Notes: generated by a model from the sequence alone, not told the origin. A DNA stretch of 64,000 nt from Flavobacteriaceae bacterium (GCA_021647405.1 JAKIUU010000003.1:1-64000), one strand, 5' to 3'; counted from the first letter of the stretch, positions 25,549 through 33,840 are shown. Made by a program: numbers and translations.

Positions 25549-28398
25549 ATGAAAAATGCATCTTTTTCATTACGACATATAGGGCCCAATACCTCTGAAT
25601 TAAAGGACATGTTAAAAACCATAGGTGTCTGTTCTTTAGAGGAATTAATCGACAAAACAATTCCAAAAAATATAAAATTACAACAAGATTTAGCCCTCCC
25701 AAAAGCGCTGTCTGAATACGCATTTACAAACTTTATAAAAAAGTTAGGATCTAAAAATAAATTATACAAAACCTACATTGGCTTGGGGTATCATCCCACC
25801 ATTTTACCCGCTGTTATTCAACGTAACATTTTCGAAAACCCCAGTTGGTACACATCATACACACCCTATCAAGCCGAAATTTCGCAGGGGCGCTTAGAAG
25901 CTTTGTTAAACTACCAAACCATGGTATGCGATTTGACTGGTTTTAGCATGGCAAATTCATCTTTATTAGACGAAGCTACGGCTGCTGCCGAAGCCATGAT
26001 TATGTTATTTAACGCCCGCAATCGCACTCAGAAAAAAGAAGCTGTTAACCAGTTTTTTATTTCAGATAAAGTGCTGCCACAAACCAAATCTGTTTTAGAA
26101 ACACGTTCTGTTCCTTTGGGAATTGAACTTGTTTACGGAGATGCCCAATCTGTCGAATTGACAAATAAAATGTATGGTGCTTTGGTACAATATCCTGGTA
26201 AATATGGGCAGATAAATGATTTTACAAATTTTATAGAATCGGCCCATCAAAAAGATATAAAAATTGTTATGGCTGCCGATTTAATGAGCCTTGTTTTATT
26301 AAAATCACCTGCCGAATTAGGTGCTGATGTGGCTGTGGGTACTACCCAACGATTTGGCATCCCGATGGGATATGGCGGGCCTCATGCAGGTTATTTTGCA
26401 ACATCAAACGAGTATAAACGCCAGATTCCAGGCCGTATTATCGGTATTTCAAAAGATGCCCACGGCAACCGCGCTTTACGTATGGCACTTCAAACCAGAG
26501 AACAGCATATTAAACGCGAAAAAGCCACGTCAAATATTTGTACCGCTCAAGTTTTATTAGCCGTTATGGCGGGAATGTATGGTGTTTATCATGGTTCTGA
26601 AGGATTGAAACACATCGCTAAAAAAATCCATAGACTTGCTAATACCTTAAATACTGCTGTTTTGCAAATGGGTCTTACCCAGACAAATACAACTGTTTTC
26701 GACACGCTTCAAATAAAAGTTTCTGATGCCGAGAAAATTAAAAATTTGGCTGAAGCCGATGAAATTAACTTTTTATATATTGACAAAACCACCATTTGTA
26801 TTTCGTTAAACGAAACAACTTCTTTAGAAGATGTCAAACAAATTGTAACCCTTTTGGCTGAAGTCGAAGGCAAAACGACGCCAACAATAACCAGCTGTTT
26901 AAAGACCTTATCGATTCCAAAAAAATTGCTAAGAACATCTGATTTCTTAACGCACGAAGTATTTAAAAAATACCATTCTGAAACCGAAATGATGCGTTAT
27001 ATAAAAACACTTGAACGCAAAGATATTTCGTTAACCCACAGCATGATTTCTTTAGGATCCTGCACCATGAAATTAAATGCCGCAACCGAAATGTTACCCT
27101 TGAGTTTTGCCAATTGGAATGCCATTCATCCTTTTGTGCCTTTAAATCAGGCACAAGGCTACCAAGAAATGCTTGCAGATTTAGAACAGTCATTAAGTAT
27201 CATAACTGGTTTTGCAGCCACATCGTTACAACCAAACTCAGGTGCACAGGGCGAGTATGCAGGTTTGATGACTATCCGTGCTTATCACAAATCTAAAAGC
27301 GATAGTCACAGAAATATTGTCTTAATTCCATCATCAGCTCATGGTACAAATCCAGCCTCAGCGGTAATGGCTGGCATGAAAGTAATTGTTATAAAAACCA
27401 CTCCCGAAGGCAATATTGATGTAACTGACCTTAAAGAAAAAGCCGAATTTCATAAAGACAATTTAGCTGCTTTAATGGTTACATATCCTTCCACGCATGG
27501 TGTTTTTGAAACTGCCATTACAGACATCACACAAATTATTCACAACAACGGCGGACAGGTTTATATGGATGGCGCTAATATGAATGCCCAAGTTGGCTTA
27601 ACAAATCCAGCAACAATTGGTGCAGACGTTTGTCATTTAAATTTACACAAAACCTTTGCCATTCCACATGGTGGCGGTGGACCAGGTGTTGGACCCATTT
27701 GCGTAGCCAAGCACTTGGCGCCTTTTTTACCTACCAATGCTGTAATACCTACTGGTGGTTTACAAGCCATTTCTGGTATTTCTGCAGCCCCTTGGGGATC
27801 GGCTTTGGTCGATTTAATCTCGTACAGCTATATCAAAATGTTGGGTAGCGAAGGTTTAAAAACAGCCACATGCTATGCCATTTTAAATGCCAACTATTTA
27901 AAGGCTTCCTTAAAAGACGATTACAATACTCTTTATTCTGGAGAAAATGGATTTGTTGGACACGAAATGATTTTAGATTTTAGAGGCATAAAACACCAAT
28001 ATGGCATTGATGTTACCGATGTTTCAAAGCGCTTAATGGACTTTGGCTATCACGCGCCAACTGTTTCTTTTCCTGTACACGAAACCTTAATGGTAGAACC
28101 TACCGAAAGCGAAAACAAAGCAGAATTAGATAAATTTATAGCCGCTTTAAAATGCATCAAACAAGAAATTTTGTCCTATAATAAAGAAACAGATTCTGTC
28201 TTAAAAAATGCCCCACACACTGAGGCTATCATTACCGCAGATAAATGGCCTTATTCTTATGGAAGACAACAAGCTGCCTTTCCTTTAACCTATATTAAAG
28301 CCAATAAATTTTGGCCAAATGTAAGTAGGGTTGACAATGCTTTTGGTGACAGAAACCTTATTTGCTCTTGCAATCCTATTGAAGATTATATGAATTAA
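25549..28398 (+). CDS. gcvP: Glycine dehydrogenase (decarboxylating), P protein
   Basis: 949 residues, the full-length fused form (both GcvPA-like and GcvPB-like halves). It begins with 'FSLRHIGPNTSELKDML'. The N half has 'YTPYQAEISQGRLEALLNYQTM' and the C half carries the PLP-lysine motif 'LNLHKTFAIPHGGGGPG'. It decarboxylates glycine and passes the aminomethyl group to the lipoyl H protein, part of the glycine cleavage system. GcvT and GcvH are not in the window. It stands alone, with its own promoter, followed by the pyruvate dehydrogenase genes. Confidence 0.96.
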   Translation: MKNASFSLRHIGPNTSELKDMLKTIGVCSLEELIDKTIPKNIKLQQDLALPKALSEYAFTNFIKKLGSKNKLYKTYIGLGYHPTILPAVIQRNIFENPSWYTSYTPYQAEISQGRLEALLNYQTMVCDLTGFSMANSSLLDEATAAAEAMIMLFNARNRTQKKEAVNQFFISDKVLPQTKSVLETRSVPLGIELVYGDAQSVELTNKMYGALVQYPGKYGQINDFTNFIESAHQKDIKIVMAADLMSLVLLKSPAELGADVAVGTTQRFGIPMGYGGPHAGYFATSNEYKRQIPGRIIGISKDAHGNRALRMALQTREQHIKREKATSNICTAQVLLAVMAGMYGVYHGSEGLKHIAKKIHRLANTLNTAVLQMGLTQTNTTVFDTLQIKVSDAEKIKNLAEADEINFLYIDKTTICISLNETTSLEDVKQIVTLLAEVEGKTTPTITSCLKTLSIPKKLLRTSDFLTHEVFKKYHSETEMMRYIKTLERKDISLTHSMISLGSCTMKLNAATEMLPLSFANWNAIHPFVPLNQAQGYQEMLADLEQSLSIITGFAATSLQPNSGAQGEYAGLMTIRAYHKSKSDSHRNIVLIPSSAHGTNPASAVMAGMKVIVIKTTPEGNIDVTDLKEKAEFHKDNLAALMVTYPSTHGVFETAITDITQIIHNNGGQVYMDGANMNAQVGLTNPATIGADVCHLNLHKTFAIPHGGGGPGVGPICVAKHLAPFLPTNAVIPTGGLQAISGISAAPWGSALVDLISYSYIKMLGSEGLKTATCYAILNANYLKASLKDDYNTLYSGENGFVGHEMILDFRGIKHQYGIDVTDVSKRLMDFGYHAPTVSFPVHETLMVEPTESENKAELDKFIAALKCIKQEILSYNKETDSVLKNAPHTEAIITADKWPYSYGRQQAAFPLTYIKANKFWPNVSRVDNAFGDRNLICSCNPIEDYMN

Positions 28399-28418
28399 CA
28401 TAAAATTTAAAATTGTTC

Positions 28419-28450
28419 TTGACGCATATGCTATTAAAGTAGTATTTTTG
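28419..28450 (+). promoter_or_regulatory. Promoter of the pdh E1 alpha/E2 pair
   Basis: TTG at 28419-28421, a 21-bp spacer, and TATTTTTG at 28443-28450 fit the Bacteroidota consensus TTTG / N17-23 / TAnnTTTG. It lies 32 nt before the ATG at 28483. Confidence 0.6.
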
Positions 28451-28482
28451 CGACTTAACTCTTTTCAATCATACAGAATACA

Positions 28483-29481
28483 ATGAAAAAGATAACTAAG
28501 AAAACCTATTTAGATTGGTATAAAGATATGCTGTTTTGGCGCAAATTTGAAGATAAATTAGCCGCTGTTTATATCCAACAAAAGGTACGTGGTTTTTTAC
28601 ATTTATACAATGGACAAGAGGCCGTTTTGGCTGGTGCCCTCCACGCTTTAGATTTGAGCAAAGACAAAATGATTACAGCTTACCGCAATCATGTACAACC
28701 AATTGGTATGGGTGTTGACCCCAAGCGTGTCATGGCAGAATTATTTGGCAAAGAAACCGGTACGTCTCACGGATTGGGTGGCTCAATGCACATTTTTTCT
28801 AAAGAAAAAGGATTTTACGGTGGTCATGGTATTGTGGGTGGTCAAATTCCTTTGGGAGCTGGTATCGCTTTCGCGGACAAATACTTTGACCGCAAAGCAG
28901 TAACCCTCACTTTTTTTGGTGATGGTGCTGCACGTCAAGGGGTTTTACATGAAACCTTTAATATGGCCATGAATTGGAAACTTCCGGTTGTGTTTATTGT
29001 AGAAAATAACGGTTATGCCATGGGAACATCGGTAGCCAGAACAGCCAATCATGAAGAAATTTGGAAATTGGGTTTGGCTTACGAAATGCCAAGTAAATCG
29101 GTTGACGGAATGAATCCTGTTAAAGTTGCCGAAGCTATTTATGAAGCTGCCGAGCATGCCCGCAGTGGTAAAGGCCCTGTATTTTTAGAGATGAAAACCT
29201 ACCGTTACCGCGGTCATTCAATGAGTGATGCACAACACTACCGCACAAAAGATGAAGTTGCTGAGTACAAAATGATTGACCCTATTAAACAAGTTTTAGA
29301 AGTTATTCAATCAAAAAAATACGCTTCAGAAGATGAGATAAACGCCATAAACCAAACCGTAAAAGAAGAAGTTTTGGCCTGCGTAAAATTTGCTGAAGAA
29401 TCGCCATATCCAGATAAAAACTTAATGTATGATGTGGTTTATGAGCAAGACAATTATCCTTTTATAAAACATAGAATTTAA
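28483..29481 (+). CDS. pdhA: Pyruvate dehydrogenase E1 component, alpha subunit
   Basis: 332 residues, the alpha subunit of the alpha2beta2 E1 type. The thiamine pyrophosphate motif is 'FFGDGAARQG' through 'VENNGYAMGTS' (GDG...N). Other conserved segments are 'HLYNGQEAVLAG', 'TAYRNHVQPIG', and the phosphorylation-loop region 'YRYRGHSMSDAQHYRTKDEV'. It decarboxylates pyruvate and acetylates the lipoyl group of E2. Only E2 follows (9-nt gap); the E1 beta and E3 subunits are not in the window, so they must be elsewhere. Confidence 0.93.
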   Translation: MKKITKKTYLDWYKDMLFWRKFEDKLAAVYIQQKVRGFLHLYNGQEAVLAGALHALDLSKDKMITAYRNHVQPIGMGVDPKRVMAELFGKETGTSHGLGGSMHIFSKEKGFYGGHGIVGGQIPLGAGIAFADKYFDRKAVTLTFFGDGAARQGVLHETFNMAMNWKLPVVFIVENNGYAMGTSVARTANHEEIWKLGLAYEMPSKSVDGMNPVKVAEAIYEAAEHARSGKGPVFLEMKTYRYRGHSMSDAQHYRTKDEVAEYKMIDPIKQVLEVIQSKKYASEDEINAINQTVKEEVLACVKFAEESPYPDKNLMYDVVYEQDNYPFIKHRI

Positions 29482-29490
29482 AATATTATT

Positions 29491-30744
29491 ATGGCAGAAA
29501 TAATAACAATGCCCCGTTTAAGCGATACAATGACCGAAGGTGTTGTAGCTGTATGGCATAAAAAAGTAGGCGATTCGATAACCGAAGGAGATATCTTAGC
29601 CGATATTGAAACCGATAAAGCCACAATGGAGTTTGAATCGTTTTACGAAGGTACTTTGCTTTATATTGGCATTAAAGAGGGCGATGGTGCGCCTGTAGAT
29701 TCTCTACTAGCTATTATTGGCGATAAAGACGATAATGTTGATGCGCTTTTAAAACAACACAGCGCAACTGCACCAAAAGAAGAAGCGCCTGCCGAAACAA
29801 AAAAGCCTGAAGCGCCAAAGCCTCAGCCTGTTAAAACAGAACCCCAACCTGTAGCAACTTCTGTTACTGTAGCACCAACGGTACAAACAACAAATTCTGG
29901 TCGTGTATTCGCATCGCCATTAGCGAAAAAATTAGCCGAAGAAAAAGGCATTGCCATTCAAAATATTGCCGGTAGTGGCGAAAACGGACGCATCGTAAAA
30001 CGCGATGTCGAAAATCACAAAGGCAGTACTGTTGCCCCAGCTTTTGTGGCTACAACAACCGAAAGCTTTGAAGAACTTAAAAATTCTCAAATGCGTAAGG
30101 CCATTGCCAGAAGTTTGGGTGCTTCTAAATTTACAGCCCCTCATTACTACTTAAGCATTAGCCTTGATATGGATAATGCCATTTCGTTTAGAACACAAGT
30201 TAATGCCATGCCCAACACCAGAGTTTCATTTAACGATTTGGTGGTTAAAGCGGTGGCTGTAGCCTTGCGTTCGCACAAACAAGTAAACTCACAATGGACT
30301 GACGACAGCATGATTATTAACAATCACATTCACATTGGTGTGGCTGTGGCTGTAGAAGATGGCTTAGTGGTGCCTGTTATAAAATTTGCCGATCAAAAAA
30401 CAATGCCTCAAATTGGTGCCGAAGTTAAAGATTTGGCTGGCAAAGCAAGATCTAAAAAGATTCAACCCCAAGAAATGCAAGGCAGTACTTTTACCGTTTC
30501 TAACTTGGGTATGTTTGGTATTGAAGATTTTACATCCATAATAAATGCCCCCAATTCGGCTATTTTATCTGTGGGCACTATTACCCAACAACCAGTTGTA
30601 AAAAACAATGCTATTGTTGTGGGTAATGTTATGAAAGTGACTTTGGCCTGCGATCACCGTACTGTTGACGGTGCTACGGGTGCACAATTTTTACAAACTT
30701 TTAAAGAGCTGATAGAAAACCCTGTGACTTTGTTGATGCAGTAG
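29491..30744 (+). CDS. Dihydrolipoamide acetyltransferase, E2 of pyruvate dehydrogenase
   Basis: 417 residues with three domains. A single lipoyl domain (about 1-80) carries 'IETDKATMEFES', with the lipoylated Lys. A Pro/Ala/Glu-rich linker (about 90-130) follows, then a peripheral-subunit-binding domain with 'FASPLAKKLAEEKG' and 'GSGENGRIVKRDVE'. The catalytic domain ends with 'CDHRTVDGATGAQFL', giving the H-x3-D-G active site. It forms the complex core and makes acetyl-CoA. It is translated from a gene 9 nt after pdhA. Many flavobacterial E2 proteins carry two lipoyl domains; this one has one. Confidence 0.93.
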   Translation: MAEIITMPRLSDTMTEGVVAVWHKKVGDSITEGDILADIETDKATMEFESFYEGTLLYIGIKEGDGAPVDSLLAIIGDKDDNVDALLKQHSATAPKEEAPAETKKPEAPKPQPVKTEPQPVATSVTVAPTVQTTNSGRVFASPLAKKLAEEKGIAIQNIAGSGENGRIVKRDVENHKGSTVAPAFVATTTESFEELKNSQMRKAIARSLGASKFTAPHYYLSISLDMDNAISFRTQVNAMPNTRVSFNDLVVKAVAVALRSHKQVNSQWTDDSMIINNHIHIGVAVAVEDGLVVPVIKFADQKTMPQIGAEVKDLAGKARSKKIQPQEMQGSTFTVSNLGMFGIEDFTSIINAPNSAILSVGTITQQPVVKNNAIVVGNVMKVTLACDHRTVDGATGAQFLQTFKELIENPVTLLMQ

Positions 30745-30784
30745 AACAGTTTTCCTTTCCTATACGTGCTTGCAGTTTAGTGGT

Positions 30785-30810
30785 TCCGCTAAGTCTGAAG
30801 ACTTTGCGGA
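30785..30810. repeat. Dispersed palindromic element (copy 1)
   Basis: TCCGCTAAGTC and GACTTTGCGGA form an inverted repeat with one mismatch around TGAA. Its core, AAGTCTGAAGACTTTG, recurs at 32741-32760. Downstream, at about 30831-30845, a second short inverted repeat (GAGCGT, one base, ACGCTC) continues the element. The 178-bp gap between E2 and the 30923 gene otherwise holds no ORF. Transcribed, it could act as a terminator-like hairpin. Confidence 0.75.
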
Positions 30811-30922
30811 GCGGATTTGTTTGTTTGATGCGAGCGTGACGCTCACACTAGCAGGGGTTGTAAACTGAAATTTACTTATTTTACGCTTTTGAAAAAAATT
30901 ACAAATGATAAAATAAGCGGTG

Positions 30923-31378
30923 TCATTCTATTAACTCTCCTGGGAGCATTTCTTTGTCAAGGATTGAATCCCAAGGGCAATAGCTGCCATTGATATTGCT
31001 AATAAAATAATCAAGGTTATTTTCTACAAAACTTGGGCTTGCATCACATAATTCAACAGATAATTCTACCATTGTCCATTCATTGTCTTTAAAGTGCCAA
31101 CTCCAGTTGTAGTTATAATTATTATTGCCACGCGCTATTTTACCATTTATATGCAAAGCTCTTTCATTTTTAGGAAGTGAAAGTAAATTATCAAGTACAA
31201 CCAATGTTTCACTATTAGATGTTCTGACCAAGAATTTTTCAATCGTGCCACCAAGGTCAACAGTTAATCTGAAATAACGGTAATTATCTTGTGGAATTAC
31301 CATGCCATTGTCTGTGTTATCTGAATTTGAACAAGCAAAAAATAAAATTGTTAATACAATTAAAAGTTTGTTTTTCAT
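30923..31378 (-). CDS. BP74-like domain lipoprotein
   Basis: 151 residues with a lipoprotein signal, MKNKLLIVLTILFFACSNSD, with Cys at 16. The mature part resembles the BP74-type domain: 'YRYFRLTVDLGGTIEKFLVRTSNSE' (beta strand pair), 'LHINGKIARGNNNYNYNWSWHF', 'VELCDASPSFVENNLDYF' and 'YCPWDSILDKEM'. Those core words (GxIxxGxxxYNxxWSWH, ExCDAxxxxVE, CPW) recur in BP74 domains of secreted proteins. The recognition is from memory and has not been searched. It lies 11 nt after the DUF922 gene on the same strand, so it is the second gene of a pair. Confidence 0.6.
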   Translation of the reverse strand: MKNKLLIVLTILFFACSNSDNTDNGMVIPQDNYRYFRLTVDLGGTIEKFLVRTSNSETLVVLDNLLSLPKNERALHINGKIARGNNNYNYNWSWHFKDNEWTMVELSVELCDASPSFVENNLDYFISNINGSYCPWDSILDKEMLPGELIE

Positions 31379-31389
31379 ATTATTATAAT

Positions 31390-31926
31390 TTAATTTGGAG
31401 CAGATTTCAATTGAAGATTCACTTTATTAATCCATTCATTATTTTCTTTAATCTTTAATCCATGGTTGGTTTTTTCGTCGAAATCTTTTTGAGTTTTTCT
31501 ACATTCTACCCATAATTTTTTATAAATATTTACATAGGAATCGAAATTTGCTATTTTCTGTTTTTTAAGTTTTTTGAAAGCTGTTCTCATTTTTCTTGCA
31601 TATAATTCTGCTATGTCAAAATGCAATTGTTCATGAGCCAACAAATAATCACTTTTATCTGTTACCCAAGAATTTTTAGTATAAAAATTGGTTTGTATAC
31701 TCAGTTTTTTGTAGTCTCGAATATTGTTTCTAGAATCTATTAAAACATCACTTGGTATTATTTCAATCTTGTAAGCCGTTTGCGCGTAAGCAAATACTTC
31801 TTCATTTGGGGCTCCTTTAAAGTCTGACCAAATTAATTTTCTGTCTTTTGACCAAGGAATAACAGCCTGAGCATATATTTTTAAGCCAAATAATACAATT
31901 ATTAAAAATGTTAAATTATATCTCAT
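31390..31926 (-). CDS. DUF922 family putative secreted metalloprotease
   Basis: 178 residues from the ATG at 31926 (an upstream TTG would add four). Signal peptide MRYNLTFLIIVLFGLKIYAQ. It contains 'WSDFKGAPNEEVFAYAQTAYKIE' and the H-E-x-x-H word in 'LLAHEQLHFDIAELYARKM', the DUF922 pattern with a HExxHxD-like metal site. A periplasmic or surface zinc-dependent peptidase is likely, but no substrate is known. The 343-bp region upstream (31927-32269) holds the small ORF at 32151 and otherwise nothing recognisable. Confidence 0.75.
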   Translation of the reverse strand: MRYNLTFLIIVLFGLKIYAQAVIPWSKDRKLIWSDFKGAPNEEVFAYAQTAYKIEIIPSDVLIDSRNNIRDYKKLSIQTNFYTKNSWVTDKSDYLLAHEQLHFDIAELYARKMRTAFKKLKKQKIANFDSYVNIYKKLWVECRKTQKDFDEKTNHGLKIKENNEWINKVNLQLKSAPN

Positions 31927-32150
31927 ATTCTTTATCAATTATAATGTATTCACTTCAATAAATAAAATCACTACCAACATTAAATTAGCACTTAAATGTC
32001 TAAAAATAACAATATTTGGTATAATTTTATCTAAAATTAGGACTGTATATTTCGTTTTTTAAATCAAAGTTTAAAGTTAAAAACGCTATGGTTTTTTCTG
32101 CGTTATCACTATTTTTAAGAACCATTATCTCCTCTCTTTTGGTGTGTCTA

Positions 32151-32270
32151 TTAGTTTAGCCCCCAATAAGCTCGGAGTGATATTTTAAATTTCAAAATAA
32201 TACATTTGAGATATGAAATACAAAAAATAATTCCTAAAGTAAAAACGAGAAGATAAATGAGGTTTTTCAT
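32151..32270 (-). CDS. 39-residue small membrane protein, coupled to the upstream lipoprotein gene
   Basis: An uncalled short frame starting MKNLIYLLVFTLGI with one transmembrane helix (about residues 4-26) and a short basic tail ending in W-G-L-N. Its ATG shares the last base of the preceding gene's stop (TAATG), the same one-base coupling seen between other genes here. This junction and the coherent hydrophobic/basic layout support it; it could also be the remnant of a longer gene. No family is recognised. Confidence 0.5.
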   Translation of the reverse strand: MKNLIYLLVFTLGIIFCISYLKCIILKFKISLRAYWGLN

Positions 32271-32641
32271 TATTTTTCAAAAGTCACAAATTGTGTTGAA
32301 TTTTCATCTTCTGGAATACTGGCGTAAAATATATTTTGAATCTCAAATGTTGAATTATTAATGATGTTAATTTCTAATTCCCAACTTTGAGATAAATCCC
32401 AAGTTGGATTAAGCATTATGATATTGTCATTTATTTGATAAGTGAATTGCTCATCTGTAGAATTTCGTGCTTTTAATATTAATGTATTATTATCCACAAA
32501 ATTCAGTTGATGAGTTCCAGAAAAAGGTAAAATTTCATTATAGATTCCACTTAAAACTAGGCTATTCGCATCGTCATCATTGTTACACGATGAGTAAATT
32601 CCGATTAAAATCAGAAGCCCGATTAGTTTAAAATTCTTCAT
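32270..32641 (-). CDS. Small lipoprotein, unknown function
   Basis: 123 residues from the ATG at 32641 (a TTG two codons upstream is less likely). The lipoprotein signal is MKNFKLIGLLILIGIYSSC, with a cluster NNDDD after the Cys, the acidic '+2' type often exported to the surface in Bacteroidota. The mature part is a short beta-rich domain ('LSGIYNEILPFSGTHQLNFVDNNTLILKA'), perhaps a lipocalin-like half; no family is certain. Its stop overlaps the 39-residue ORF. Confidence 0.6.
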   Translation of the reverse strand: MKNFKLIGLLILIGIYSSCNNDDDANSLVLSGIYNEILPFSGTHQLNFVDNNTLILKARNSTDEQFTYQINDNIIMLNPTWDLSQSWELEINIINNSTFEIQNIFYASIPEDENSTQFVTFEK

Positions 32642-32711
32642 AGTCAATTATTTTACGTAAGATGATTCTTTACTCATTGGGTTGCGTCAAATTACACACA
32701 ACTTATTACAT

Positions 32712-32732
32712 CCCAACAAATATAACTATTTA
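32712..32732 (+). repeat. 21-bp direct repeat, left copy, flanking the Fic gene
   Basis: CCCAACAAATATA, then A, then CTATTTA. The right copy at 33751-33771 is identical except for one base (G for A). Together they bracket the Bro-N/Fic gene in a segment of about 1.06 kb. Confidence 0.7.
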
Positions 32733-32768
32733 CCCGCTCCTCAAAGTCTGAAGACTTTGAGGAGCGGG
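32733..32768. repeat. Dispersed palindromic element (copy 2)
   Basis: A perfect inverted repeat with 16-bp arms, CCCGCTCCTCAAAGTC and GACTTTGAGGAGCGGG, around TGAA. It shares its core with the copy at 30785. It lies 8 bp after the Fic stop and could also act as its transcription terminator, though no T-run follows. Confidence 0.8.
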
Positions 32769-32776
32769 GCGGTACT

Positions 32777-33658
32777 TTACGCATTCTCTTCATAATAATA
32801 AGAATAGTCAATCCCTTTCATAAATATTTCGCGGTCATTAATTTTGTTGGTTAAGGCATTTTTCAACAAGGTTTTTAGAACATTGCTGTTTGTTGGGCTT
32901 TGCATCATTGCGTTCATATAATCATTTTTGCTTATTTTACTCCAATCAACACATTTTCTCAAGCGTTTTTTCAATATCAAATCCAACCATACTCGGGTGC
33001 TTCTGCCGTTGCCTTCCATAAATGGGTGCGCAATGTTCATTTCTACATATTTGCCTATGATATTGTCAAATGTAGTTTCGGGCATTGCTTCTATTTGTTT
33101 TAACGTTTTGCCCAAAAAGTGTGATACAGCAAATTGAAAACCGCCTTTTGAAATGTTCTTTTGTCTAATTTGCCCCGCAAAATCATACAAACCACCAAAT
33201 AAATAAGCGTGAATTTGTTGTAAGCCTTTAGTTGTGCCAATTTCAATGCTATTGATAAATGAACTTTCAAACAAGGCATACGCTTTTGTTTTACTCTTTC
33301 CGTCTATGCTTTCGCCACTATAAGTAAACCATTCAATAAACCTGTTGGCTTTTTTACTAGGAAACTCTTTACCTAATGCAATAATGCCATTGTAATCCAA
33401 CATATCGGATAGCCGTTTTTTTCCATCAGGAGCAATGATTTTCAACTGGGTAGTGGCACTAACCACTTGACTGTTTTCTTTATTCAACTTGGCTTTAAGG
33501 TATTTCCAATAATTGCGCGTTTTAGTATAGTCGTTTTGGTCAGTAAGCACAGCAACAATATCCAACACTGAGAACCACCATTTGGCGTTCTTTTCGTCCC
33601 AAACAGCACGTACTTCCCGGTCATCAAAAAAACGTATGGATATTTTTTCCTTACTCAT
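32777..33658 (-). CDS. Fic-family protein with N-terminal Bro-N (phage antirepressor-type) domain
   Basis: 293 residues. Residues about 5-115 resemble Bro-N: 'IRFFDDREVRAVW', 'WWFSVLDIVAVLTD', 'RNYWKYLKAKLNKE' and 'SKKANRFIEWF'. Residues about 125-275 are a Fic domain with the AMP-transfer motif HPFMEGNGRSTR (211-222). The tail 'MKGIDYSYYYEENA' holds S286-YYY-E290-E291, close to the S/T-x3-E-G/N autoinhibitory motif of class III Fic enzymes, with Glu in place of Gly or Asn. It probably AMPylates a protein target and may bind DNA; this is inference. It is flanked by 21-bp direct repeats and looks acquired. Confidence 0.85.
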   Translation of the reverse strand: MSKEKISIRFFDDREVRAVWDEKNAKWWFSVLDIVAVLTDQNDYTKTRNYWKYLKAKLNKENSQVVSATTQLKIIAPDGKKRLSDMLDYNGIIALGKEFPSKKANRFIEWFTYSGESIDGKSKTKAYALFESSFINSIEIGTTKGLQQIHAYLFGGLYDFAGQIRQKNISKGGFQFAVSHFLGKTLKQIEAMPETTFDNIIGKYVEMNIAHPFMEGNGRSTRVWLDLILKKRLRKCVDWSKISKNDYMNAMMQSPTNSNVLKTLLKNALTNKINDREIFMKGIDYSYYYEENA

Positions 33659-33750
33659 ATTTTTATTTTCAATTTTACCCTAAAATATTAATATGTCTTT
33701 TATTATTAATTGCTGCTGTGGTATTCACGTACTTGCCCACAAATCGACAC

Positions 33751-33771
33751 CCCAACAAATATAGCTATTTA
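33751..33771 (+). repeat. 21-bp direct repeat, right copy
   Basis: CCCAACAAATATA, then G, then CTATTTA, matching the left copy at 32712. After it, at about 33775-33815, lie a weak inverted repeat (GTAGA...TCTAC) and CCTGCCACAGG. No ORF is seen between 33659 and 33840. Confidence 0.7.
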
Positions 33772-33840
33772 TCGGTAGAGAAAGAAAGGTATTTCTACGG
33801 CCTGCCACAGGTGGGGGGCAATGTGACATTAAATTGGCTT

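Noticed and set aside
25549..28398. Frameshift or split in gcvP
   Set aside because: The frame is continuous for 949 codons with both halves intact.
33695..33766. Small plus-strand ORF of 23 codons before the LysM gene
   Set aside because: Cys-rich but ends inside the direct repeat; no coupling or conservation signal.
30745..33840. CRISPR array or toxin-antitoxin pair in the accessory block
   Set aside because: No regularly spaced repeats are seen, and the Fic gene has no small partner ORF on either side in the usual TA spacing.
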